From: an uncultured Bacilli bacterium
GTDB taxonomy: Bacteria; Bacillota_I; Bacilli_A; RF39; UBA660
Length of the DNA: 22,020 nt
Reading direction: 5' to 3'
Assembly: GCA_947623755.1 (NCBI GenBank)
Contig: CANQHB010000006.1
Span: forward strand, 1 to 22,020
In this document: one piece after another, positions 5,953 through 12,716 of the stretch
How positions within the stretch are numbered: position 1 is the first letter of the stretch
How the letters are laid out: every line of letters starts with the position of its first letter
Notes under the pieces: model-generated
The model's database searches: none
What the model was told of the DNA's origin: nothing
Seen by the model: the letters and a program-made list of their open reading frames with translations, nothing else
Position numbers and translations under genes: made by a program

Positions 5953-8154
5953 TTAAAGTTTGATTCGTTTTAGTCTTAGAGTATTTAAAATAACAGTAAA
6001 ACTACTTAGAACCATGGCTAAACTAGCAAGCATAGGATTAAGAGTAATACTTTTAAACAAGCCTAGGGCTAGAGGAAGCATTAGAGCATTATAGAAGAAA
6101 GCCCAGAAAAGATTTTGTTTAATTTTATTTAAAGTTTCTTGGCTTATTTTTAAAAGAGTTAGAATTTTTGCAAGATTATCAGAGGGTAAGATTATATCGG
6201 AAGAATTAGCGGCGATATCTGTACCGGAGGATACGCTTACCCCAATACTGGCACTAGCAAGAGAAGGTGCGTCATTAATACCATCACCGACCATCATTAC
6301 GGTTTTTCCTTGGTGTTTTAAGTCTTTAATATAAGCGGTTTTATCTTCGGGAAGCATACTAGCTTTTATTTTAGTTATTCCTAGGTTAGCAGCAACAATT
6401 TTGGCAGTATTTAGATTATCTCCGGTAAGCATAATTACCTCGATGTTTTGCTTTTTTAAGTTAGCAATTACTTCTTGGGCATTATTACGAATAATATCTT
6501 TTACCCCAATTAAACCAATTATTTTTTGATTTAACACTACATAAACAAGACTATTACCGGCTAAAGTAAGCTCATTTTCAGAAGATTTATAAGGATTCTC
6601 AATTTTTAACTTGGTTAAAATTTTTTCATTACCAACATAAATTTCAGCATTATCAATAGTACCGGTTAGGCCAACTCCTGGAAGATTAATAAAATTTGTA
6701 ACTTCTTTTAAAGAAAGTTTATTTTCTTTGGCATAATAGTTAAAGGCCTGAGCAATAGGATGAGTAGAATGGGCTTCGAGACTGGAAGTTAAGACAAGAA
6801 GTTCATCATTAGAATAAGAACTATAATTATTAATTTGGGAAATTCTTAAATTACCATAGGTAAGAGTTCCAGTTTTATCAAAGATGATAGTATCGACATG
6901 GGCGGCAGTTTCTAAAATCGAACTAGATTTGATTAAAATACCATTTTTAGCACTTAACCCAACACCGACGATGATAGCTAATGGGGTCGCAAGCCCCAAA
7001 GCGCAGGGACAAGCGACTACAAGAACCGTAACAAATGTTATCAATGCTTTACTAAAACTTGCCCCTAAAATTAGATTAACGAGAAAAGAAGTAACGGCAA
7101 GAAGAATTATTAAAGGAACAAAATAGCTACTTACTTTATCCGCAAAACGGGATATGGGAGTAGTAGAACTAGAAGCTTCCATGACTAATTTCACTATTTT
7201 AGAGATGGCAGAATCTTTGCCTATTGCTTCAGCTTCATATTCAATGTAGCCATCAATGTTTAAAGAACCAGCGACTACTTTACTGTTTTTACTTTTTTTA
7301 ACGGGGATAGACTCCCCTGTAATAAAAGCTTCATCAAGATGGGTACTACCCTTTAGAATATGACCATCAACCGCAATTTTCATGCCGGGTTTAGCAATTA
7401 AGATATCCCCTTTTTGGATTTCGTCAATTGTTACTTCTTTTTCCCCTTCGTTAGTTTTTAAAAGCGCACTAACGGGCGTAATAGTAACTAATTCTTTTAA
7501 AGCGTCTTTGGTTTTATTTAAACTAGATTTATCAAGATAACGACCAAGTTTTAAAAAGTAAATAATAATGGCGGATGATTCAAAATATAAATTCATAATG
7601 GCATTATTAGAAGTAAATAAAGTAAGACACATATTATATAGGCTATATAAAAAACTGGTGATAACACCTAAGCTTACTAACGTATCCATATTGGGAGTTT
7701 TATGAATTAAGTTTTTATAACCACTTTTTAAAATGTCAAATCCATAAACTAAAAAACAAGTTGCTAATAAGAAAAGACTAAACATATAAGTTATCTTATG
7801 AGTGTGGGGATTAAAAAAAGGAATTATGGGAAGTTTTAACATATGACCCATAGAAATATACATTATAAGAAGAGCTAAAATAGTAAATATTATAAAAAGA
7901 TAGCGGTCTTTTTGGTTTTGGGTAGTAAGGGTTAGTTCTTTAAATTCACCTAAACTAGTAAAACCGGCTTCTTTAATGAAGGCATCTAAATCTTTTAGGT
8001 TTAGTGTTTTTTCATCATATTCAATTGTGGCCGTAGATAAGACGAGATTTACGGAAGCATTTAGAATACCTGCTTGTTTATTTAGATATTTTTCAAGCCC
8101 ACTAGAGCAAGCAGAGCAAGTCATTCCATCGATTGATAAAATTATTTTAGTCAT
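5953..8154 (-). CDS. copA: Cu(I)-exporting P1B-type ATPase
   Basis: This 733-residue pump exports Cu(+) across the cytoplasmic membrane using ATP. It has a single N-terminal heavy-metal-associated domain (MTCSAC, Cys13 and Cys16), two N-terminal helices plus the usual P1B core, the phosphatase-loop TGES (279-282), the metal-site Cys-Pro-Cys (382-384), the phosphorylation motif DKTGT (Asp426), the His465-Pro nucleotide-binding motif, and GDGIND (623-628). Tyr-Asn in helix 7 (near 688-689) and Met-x2-Leu-Ser-Ser in helix 8 (near 714-718) are the class 1B-1 signature for Cu(+) over Zn or Co. It starts one base after the copZ stop, with its SD inside the end of copZ, so translation is probably coupled. 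It is the last gene of the csoR-copZ-copA operon. Confidence 0.97.
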   Translation of the reverse strand: MTKIILSIDGMTCSACSSGLEKYLNKQAGILNASVNLVLSTATIEYDEKTLNLKDLDAFIKEAGFTSLGEFKELTLTTQNQKDRYLFIIFTILALLIMYISMGHMLKLPIIPFFNPHTHKITYMFSLFLLATCFLVYGFDILKSGYKNLIHKTPNMDTLVSLGVITSFLYSLYNMCLTLFTSNNAIMNLYFESSAIIIYFLKLGRYLDKSSLNKTKDALKELVTITPVSALLKTNEGEKEVTIDEIQKGDILIAKPGMKIAVDGHILKGSTHLDEAFITGESIPVKKSKNSKVVAGSLNIDGYIEYEAEAIGKDSAISKIVKLVMEASSSTTPISRFADKVSSYFVPLIILLAVTSFLVNLILGASFSKALITFVTVLVVACPCALGLATPLAIIVGVGLSAKNGILIKSSSILETAAHVDTIIFDKTGTLTYGNLRISQINNYSSYSNDELLVLTSSLEAHSTHPIAQAFNYYAKENKLSLKEVTNFINLPGVGLTGTIDNAEIYVGNEKILTKLKIENPYKSSENELTLAGNSLVYVVLNQKIIGLIGVKDIIRNNAQEVIANLKKQNIEVIMLTGDNLNTAKIVAANLGITKIKASMLPEDKTAYIKDLKHQGKTVMMVGDGINDAPSLASASIGVSVSSGTDIAANSSDIILPSDNLAKILTLLKISQETLNKIKQNLFWAFFYNALMLPLALGLFKSITLNPMLASLAMVLSSFTVILNTLRLKRIKL

Positions 8155-8155
8155 G

Positions 8156-8374
8156 TTAATCTTCCTTTAAAACTTTAAAACCGAGGTCGGTAATTTTGGC
8201 AATAATAGCAGAGGAAGATAAATCTTTAGAACAGGTAATGGCAACCTCTTTAGTATTAAAATTGGCTTTAACTTCTTTTACCCCATTTAAAGTTAGTAAA
8301 GCATTTTCGATTCTACGTTCACAACCATGGCAAACCATTCCTTCAACTTTAAATATTAAATTTTGCATATTCAT
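8156..8374 (-). CDS. copZ: Copper chaperone, heavy-metal-associated domain protein
   Basis: A 72-residue protein made of one HMA ferredoxin-like domain with the metal motif Met-Val-Cys-His-Gly-Cys (Cys15, Cys18). It should bind Cu(+) and hand it to CopA, whose own HMA domain is similar. The first Met is preferred over the internal Met3 because GG lies five bases upstream of it. It sits between csoR and copA, 14 bases after csoR and one base before copA, the same order as in Bacillus. Confidence 0.94.
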   Translation of the reverse strand: MNMQNLIFKVEGMVCHGCERRIENALLTLNGVKEVKANFNTKEVAITCSKDLSSSAIIAKITDLGFKVLKED

Positions 8375-8388
8375 AACATCCTTTCTAA

Positions 8389-8682
8389 TTATTTATTAAA
8401 TTTTTTAAAAAGTTCAACTATTTCGGTCATTGATTCCTTATTACCATTAGTTAGGTCACGGCTAATACAAGTATATAAATGATTTTCTAAAATATGATTA
8501 GCTAGACTTTTAAGAGAATTTTCAACCGCAGATATTTGGATTAAAAGTTCATTACAATAGGTATCGCTATCTACCATTTTTTTAAGGCCATTTATTTGAC
8601 CACTAATGCGATTAAGTCGGTTCGTAAGTAATTTCTTTTCTTCCATATTCCTAATTGTTTTCTTTTTGGGAAGTAAACTCAT
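8389..8682 (-). CDS. csoR: CsoR-family copper-sensing repressor
   Basis: A 97-residue all-helical repressor of the DUF156/CsoR-RcnR family. The fingerprint Asn-Arg-Leu-Asn-Arg-Ile-Ser-Gly-Gln-Ile (21-30) and the Cu(+) ligands Cys43, His68 and Cys72 (H-x3-C) are all present, which supports copper rather than nickel, formaldehyde or persulfide sensing. Apo-CsoR binds the operator at 8705-8720, and Cu(+) releases it. The 8682 start is used because GGTGA lies seven bases upstream. The predicted mRNA start (near 8693) then leaves only about 11 nt of leader. Met13 is a possible alternative start but its AGGA is only two bases away, and many relatives carry a similar N-terminal extension. Confidence 0.95.
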   Translation of the reverse strand: MSLLPKKKTIRNMEEKKLLTNRLNRISGQINGLKKMVDSDTYCNELLIQISAVENSLKSLANHILENHLYTCISRDLTNGNKESMTEIVELFKKFNK

Positions 8683-8699
8683 AAATAATCACCAATATC

Positions 8700-8728
8700 A
8701 TTATATACCCTATGGGGTATTTTGTAAA
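8700..8728 (-). promoter_or_regulatory. Promoter of csoR-copZ-copA
   Basis: The minus strand has -35 TTTACA (8723-8728), a 17-base spacer and -10 TATAAT (8700-8705). The spacer is almost wholly occupied by the CsoR palindrome, so a bound repressor would block RNA polymerase. Confidence 0.8.
8705..8720. promoter_or_regulatory. CsoR operator
   Basis: Palindrome ATACCC-TATG-GGGTAT, with perfect 6-bp arms, matches the known CsoR operator pattern (TACCC...GGGTA) of Bacillus and relatives. It lies in the promoter spacer of the csoR operon. Confidence 0.88.
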
Positions 8729-8745
8729 GTTAAAAATGAGAGGAA

Positions 8746-9633
8746 TTATTTAGTACGGATTTTAATAGTATCATCGGGAGTTAAGTGGCCAATTAAAAGA
8801 GAACTAGTATCATCATGATTTTTTATATTAGTTACAATTTGGGATTCATCATAATTAGCATAACAGTAACGGCATAAATGATGGCAAGTATTATAAGCCC
8901 CAATATCAACCATTTTAACACAATGACATTTACCGGATGAACGAGCTTTCCAGTCCGGATATTTTTTGCCAGTTAAAGTATAGGCTAATTCATGGGATAA
9001 GCATTCGCCTTTAATAAAACCATATGAAATAAGGTCTTGTTCTTCAAAACAAGTTTGCACCGTCATTTGATGATTAAGGGCACTAGCGCTAAAACTCTTA
9101 CCGATAGTGGCATAGTCATTTTCGGTAAAGGGACGATACTTTAAATAGGAATAATTTTTACGAACATTTTTATAATCATCTAAAAAAGAAATAATTATTT
9201 TAGAAGTATAGCCTTCTAATAAAGAACACATTTTTTCAAAAGCTTTTTTATGATAACTAAGAGAATACTTTGGGCTTAAAAAGACCGGGTCATATCTAAT
9301 AGTTAAATAATCCGGGCCAATAAGTTTTGATAGTTCTTTAATAGATTTTATGATATCAGATTTAGGAGGAAGGAAAGGTTCGATATCTTCTTTATAAGGA
9401 GTTAGAGTTACATGAAATAGTATGGGCTTTTTAATTTCGGGTAAATATTTTAAGATAGGCTCGGGATTTTTGGTGCAAAAGAGAATAGCATCGACATCCG
9501 CAAAATTAATACGACTTACAAGTTTCGGATTAAATGGATTTCTTACATCAACAAAACCTTCCCGGTATCTATTTATAAACCATTTACTATAAAAAGCGAC
9601 AATATCAGTTCTACCACTTACAATTAAAATCAT
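8746..9633 (-). CDS. DUF1848 family protein with C-terminal CxxxCxxC cluster
   Basis: This 295-residue protein matches DUF1848. It has the N-terminal strand Ile-Leu-Ile-Val-Ser-Gly-Arg-Thr-Asp, the segment Gly-Phe-Val-Asp-Val-Arg-Asn-Pro-Phe (26-34), Phe-Cys-Thr-Lys-Asn-Pro-x-Pro (52-59), Tyr-Asp-Pro-Val-Phe (114-118), and many cysteines in the C-terminal third (195, 211, 236, 238, 250, 254, 257). Cys250-x3-Cys254-x2-Cys257 has the spacing of a radical-SAM [4Fe-4S] site but lies near the C-terminus instead of the N-terminus. Its alternating strands and helices suggest a TIM-like barrel. The function is not established. The start has a strong GGAGG SD and an extended -10 at 9652. It is not clearly terminated before the csoR promoter. 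Confidence 0.85.
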   Translation of the reverse strand: MILIVSGRTDIVAFYSKWFINRYREGFVDVRNPFNPKLVSRINFADVDAILFCTKNPEPILKYLPEIKKPILFHVTLTPYKEDIEPFLPPKSDIIKSIKELSKLIGPDYLTIRYDPVFLSPKYSLSYHKKAFEKMCSLLEGYTSKIIISFLDDYKNVRKNYSYLKYRPFTENDYATIGKSFSASALNHQMTVQTCFEEQDLISYGFIKGECLSHELAYTLTGKKYPDWKARSSGKCHCVKMVDIGAYNTCHHLCRYCYANYDESQIVTNIKNHDDTSSLLIGHLTPDDTIKIRTK

Positions 9634-9651
9634 ATTAAAGCCTCCAAAAAT

Positions 9652-9660
9652 ATTATAACA
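9652..9660 (-). promoter_or_regulatory. Extended -10 promoter of the DUF1848 gene
   Basis: The minus strand reads TGTTATAAT, 19 bases before the start codon, with GGAGG between. No good -35 is seen. Confidence 0.55.
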
Positions 9661-9691
9661 TAGTTTAAGGCATTTAATTAATATTTTTTAT

Positions 9692-10246
9692 TTAGGTATT
9701 ATTAGGACGACATACCCCACCATTAGCGATAGTAGCTTTCTTTAAATCATTTAGAATAGAATAAGCGTCGGCAAGATTATCGGTGTTCTTTTTATAAAAT
9801 AAATCGGAATTTTCAAAGGCTGTTACAGTGAAGGTATGGTCTAGTTCTTCGGTTATTTCAAAATAGGCCATACCATCATACCAATCGTTTTTTACTTGGC
9901 ATTTTACAAGGCCAGTATAATAATTGGTGAAATCTTTTTTGGTAAACCAATAAATACCAAAACCAATAATACTTGCTAAGACAATAAAATAAATAGCAAT
10001 AAGGAAAATTTTTAAAGAAGGCTTGGATTTACTATCTTTACTATGAGTAGATTTATTATCGGTTAAATCATCAAGACTGGTATTTAAAACGTGAGATAGC
10101 ATTTTTAATTGTTCAATATTGGGATAAGTTTCCCCTAGCTCCCAATTAGAAATAGTTTGTCTTGTTACTTTAACAATATTTCCTAATTGTTCTTGGGATA
10201 AGCCATTTTCCTTTCTTAGTTTAGCAATTTTAGTTCCTAAATTCAT
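9692..10246 (-). CDS. Membrane-anchored XRE-family regulator (184 aa)
   Basis: Residues 4-58 form an HTH_3/Cro-CI DNA-binding domain with the typical Leu-Ser-Gln-Glu-Gln-Leu, Val-Thr-Arg-Gln-Thr-Ile-Ser-Asn-Trp-Glu and Pro-Asn motifs. A Ser/Lys-rich linker leads to one membrane helix (79-101). A small extracytoplasmic domain follows (102-184), with Cys116 and Cys179 as a possible disulfide pair. The likely role is a one-component sensor that transmits an envelope signal to DNA. The start is supported by an AAAGGAAG SD. A 27-bp inverted repeat covers its presumed -10 and may be its own operator. It is the last of three adjacent paralogous regulators; the tails are unrelated to each other. Confidence 0.85.
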   Translation of the reverse strand: MNLGTKIAKLRKENGLSQEQLGNIVKVTRQTISNWELGETYPNIEQLKMLSHVLNTSLDDLTDNKSTHSKDSKSKPSLKIFLIAIYFIVLASIIGFGIYWFTKKDFTNYYTGLVKCQVKNDWYDGMAYFEITEELDHTFTVTAFENSDLFYKKNTDNLADAYSILNDLKKATIANGGVCRPNNT

Positions 10247-10263
10247 ATTTATAAACTTCCTTT

Positions 10264-10290
10264 CTTATTATAGTCTAATTATATAATAAG
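10264..10290. promoter_or_regulatory. 27-bp inverted repeat over the promoter of the first XRE gene, candidate operator
   Basis: Perfect 9-bp arms CTTATTATA (10264-10272) and TATAATAAG (10282-10290) are separated by 9 bases. The proximal arm contains a minus-strand TATAAT -10 (10267-10272). An arm-to-arm distance of about 18 bp would suit an HTH dimer. Autoregulation is inferred. Confidence 0.45.
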
Positions 10291-10346
10291 AAGAGCCTAA
10301 AAATCTATCAAAATACTTTGGAAAGTTGCTAAAATATTTTTACTTT

Positions 10347-10376
10347 TAAAAAAAGAAAGTGATTTTACTTCCTTTT
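10347..10376 (-). terminator. Terminator of the second XRE gene
   Basis: A 10-bp stem (10351-10360 with 10367-10376, one G-U) and a 6-nt loop are followed on the minus strand by a run of seven Ts, five bases after the stop codon of the 10382 gene. Confidence 0.75.
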
Positions 10377-10381
10377 AAATT

Positions 10382-11128
10382 TTAATTAGTTTCATTTGGG
10401 ACTTCTTTTAAGTATTGGTCTAGTAAATTTTGAATTAAATTAGTGTCAAGAGAAATCTCTTCTTTGGAATTTGTTTTAGTTAGACTAAAAGTTATATTAC
10501 TAATTAATGATAATTTACTTAAGTTAAGATACTGTTCTTTAGGAATAATAACTGCGACTGTAGTTTTAGAAGCATTAGGGGTTACTTTGTAGACTAAAGC
10601 ATTTTTGATTAAAACTTTTTTAGATAAATTAGATGAAGATACATAAATATCAACTTTATTTTTAGTAGATAAATTGGTGGGAATAGTATTACTAGCTAAA
10701 TTTAAAATTAATAGGGATTCATTATCTTTAATTTCAAGAGGATTATTTTTAGTAGTTAAATTAAAATAAATTAACGTACTACTAAAAGCACAAATTAAAA
10801 AGATGATTATTATTATAAAAAGAGGTATTTTTTTTCTTACTTTTTCCAGTTCCCGAGAAGAATAACTTACAGTTTCAGTTAAGATTTTAGAGGTTAGAGT
10901 GGGTTCCTGTTCCTTAGTGATTTTATCCCCATTTAAAATATCTCCCACACTTACATTTAGTATTTTGCTTAACGGAATTAAAAGGGATATATCCATTAGG
11001 CAAATACCCCTTTCCCATTTACTAACAGCATTGGTGCTAACTTTTAGTTTTTCCGCCAGTTGTTCTTGGGTTAAACCTTTTTCTTTACGTAGTTTAGCAA
11101 TAAATTTTCCGATACGCTCCTGATTCAT
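10382..11128 (-). CDS. Membrane-anchored XRE-family regulator (248 aa)
   Basis: The start is placed at ATG 11126-11128, not the upstream 11182. AAAGGAG lies seven bases before it, the HTH begins at the usual distance, and an extended -10-like TGTTATCAT (11151-11159) would put the mRNA start between the two. Residues 6-61 are a Cro/CI HTH (Leu-Thr-Gln-Glu-Gln-Leu, Ser-Thr-Asn-Ala-Val-Ser-Lys-Trp-Glu-Arg-Gly). After a linker, one membrane helix (about 101-122) precedes a 125-residue extracytoplasmic domain rich in beta strands. That tail faintly resembles the CpaB/RcpC region (Lys-Val-Asp-Ile-Tyr-Val, then Asn-Ala-Leu-Val-Tyr-Lys-Val, then a Val-Ala-Val strand), but the match is weak and I would not name it. 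The gene has its own terminator. Confidence 0.85.
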   Translation of the reverse strand: MNQERIGKFIAKLRKEKGLTQEQLAEKLKVSTNAVSKWERGICLMDISLLIPLSKILNVSVGDILNGDKITKEQEPTLTSKILTETVSYSSRELEKVRKKIPLFIIIIIFLICAFSSTLIYFNLTTKNNPLEIKDNESLLILNLASNTIPTNLSTKNKVDIYVSSSNLSKKVLIKNALVYKVTPNASKTTVAVIIPKEQYLNLSKLSLISNITFSLTKTNSKEEISLDTNLIQNLLDQYLKEVPNETN

Positions 11129-11150
11129 TTTTTTCTCCTTTCTTGGTTTT

Positions 11151-11159
11151 ATGATAACA
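11151..11159 (-). promoter_or_regulatory. Extended -10-like promoter of the second XRE gene
   Basis: The minus strand reads TGTTATCAT, one base off TGNTATAAT, 22 bases upstream of the preferred start at 11128. It argues against the longer N-terminus that would begin at 11182. Confidence 0.4.
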
Positions 11160-11191
11160 TTATTAGAGAGAAAAATACACATACTGGTGGT

Positions 11192-11902
11192 TTAATTACA
11201 ATAATTCATAATATAATTATCATCGTATTTTTGATTTTTGATAATATGCCAAGTCTCGTCGGGAGAATTTTTATGACATCTTACTACATCGTAAAATAAA
11301 GTGTTATAATAAATTGTGGAATCGATGGTAGTAGTAAGGCAAGAAAAACGAGGGGCTTCTTTATTTAGTTTTACGTTAAGATAATCAAGAGATAGTAAGA
11401 CTCCCATAAATAAAAAGAGATAACTAAAACTTAATACTAGTTTAAAAATTAAACGATGATGATGAAAATAAATAATTAAGCCAATTAAAGATATTAAAAG
11501 ACCAATAAGAGAATAAATTGAACCCCAACTGCTTTCGGAAGGGAAAATAGTGATGGCACTTAGAATGAGAAGAAGGCCAAAAAAGAAGAAAAGACTAGCA
11601 ATAATTTTATTTTTATTACTTAATTTTTGGTTGGTGTAGTTAAGAGTTTTAACTAGATTCTCTTCCGATTTTTGAGGATATTCTTCAGAAGTTAGAGACT
11701 TTCCACTTAATAATTCATTAATGGTGATATCAAGTTCTTGACATAAAGGTTTTAATAAAGATAAATCAGGCATATTACGACCATTTTCCCAATTGCCAAT
11801 TGTTCTATCAGAAACACCTAGAATTTCAGCTAGTTCAGTTTGGGTTAATTTTTTGGCTTTTCTTTTAGTAGCGATAAAATTTCCTATTTTAGTTTGATTC
11901 AT
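11192..11902 (-). CDS. Multi-pass membrane XRE-family regulator (236 aa)
   Basis: Residues 6-62 form a Cro/CI HTH (Leu-Thr-Gln-Thr-Glu-Leu, Ser-Asp-Arg-Thr-Ile-Gly-Asn-Trp-Glu-Asn-Gly). Three membrane helices follow (about 100-119, 127-146, 153-172). The C-terminal 64 residues should lie outside and contain Cys188, Cys209 and Cys235. The start has a perfect AAAGGAGG SD. It is the first of three adjacent regulators; its HTH starts with the same Met-Asn-Gln as the next one, but its three-helix topology differs from the single helix of the other two. The signal sensed and the target genes cannot be told from the sequence. Confidence 0.85.
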   Translation of the reverse strand: MNQTKIGNFIATKRKAKKLTQTELAEILGVSDRTIGNWENGRNMPDLSLLKPLCQELDITINELLSGKSLTSEEYPQKSEENLVKTLNYTNQKLSNKNKIIASLFFFFGLLLILSAITIFPSESSWGSIYSLIGLLISLIGLIIYFHHHRLIFKLVLSFSYLFLFMGVLLSLDYLNVKLNKEAPRFSCLTTTIDSTIYYNTLFYDVVRCHKNSPDETWHIIKNQKYDDNYIMNYCN

Positions 11903-11974
11903 AGTTTCCTCCTTTCTAATCTAATTTTAAATGAAAAAAGTATTTTTTAACAGGAAATATTTCGAGGGTAAGAG

Positions 11975-12679
11975 TTAATTTTTTATTTTAGAATTACTTT
12001 TTTTAACAGTAAAAGAATAACTCTCCTCTATTAGAGACATAATCTCGCTATCGGAAATAGTATCATCTAAAATGATGGTAAGCCAATTCTTTTTATTCAT
12101 ATGGTAGGCCGGATAAAAAACTGGTTTAGTTAAAAGTTCCATTATCTTGGATGGAGCTAATTTAATATTAATTACTTCAACTTCGTAATTTGCCTCAGGT
12201 TCTAATTTATTTTTATTAATATTCATGATTAGGCCATACCATTTTTTGGTGTCTGGATTTTTAAATACAGCAAATTGGGGTTCATTATCCCAGGGAAATT
12301 CGGGAGAACAATTATATTTTTCTTGAATTAAATTTACTAGACGATTAGTTTGGTCATAATTAAAATAACTACTTATAAAACAGGTATTTTTAATATTAGT
12401 TAAAATATTTAAGTATGCTTCCTTTACTCTAGAGGCATAAATACCTAAAGTTTCACGCCGGAAATTAGAGTATTCATCATTAAAGTTTAAATCATAAATA
12501 TGACCATTTACTAAGCCATGGGAATTTATAGTTATTACTACCTTAAAAGTATTATTAATAATATTAGTAGAGTATGTATAAGTACTTTTATTTTTAGTAA
12601 AACCAAAGCCTAAAAGTTTAGAAAAATTTACTTTGGAATATTTAAAAAATTCTTGTTCTAGTTGAAAATTATTAGCCAT
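11975..12679 (-). CDS. MmcQ/YjbR family protein with N-terminal extension
   Basis: A 234-residue protein. The C-terminal half (about 110-225) is the MmcQ/YjbR domain: Pro-Trp-Asp (near 129-131), Phe-Ala-Val-Phe, Lys-Trp-Tyr-Gly-Leu-Ile, a Val-Glu-Val-Ile-Asn-Ile-Lys strand, Tyr-Pro-Ala-Tyr-His-Met-Asn-Lys-Lys-Asn-Trp, and a final helix starting at Ser-Asp. The family has a CyaY-like fold and is often annotated as DNA-binding, though a molecular role is not settled. The N-terminal 105 residues form a separate alpha-beta region found in some Firmicutes relatives. It lies 37 bases downstream of the Ca2+-ATPase gene without an intervening terminator, so the two are probably co-transcribed. The SD is AAGG. 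Confidence 0.85.
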   Translation of the reverse strand: MANNFQLEQEFFKYSKVNFSKLLGFGFTKNKSTYTYSTNIINNTFKVVITINSHGLVNGHIYDLNFNDEYSNFRRETLGIYASRVKEAYLNILTNIKNTCFISSYFNYDQTNRLVNLIQEKYNCSPEFPWDNEPQFAVFKNPDTKKWYGLIMNINKNKLEPEANYEVEVINIKLAPSKIMELLTKPVFYPAYHMNKKNWLTIILDDTISDSEIMSLIEESYSFTVKKSNSKIKN

Positions 12680-12716
12680 ATTAAACCTTCTTTCTTTTAA
12701 ATTTATAATGGAGATT

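Noticed and set aside
5932..5960. Terminator after copA
   Set aside because: Only a weak stem with mismatches precedes a T-rich stretch on the minus strand; not convincing enough to list.
11129..11182. 18-residue N-terminal extension of the second XRE regulator
   Set aside because: An SD and an extended -10 lie between the two starts, and the HTH domain begins normally from the downstream ATG.
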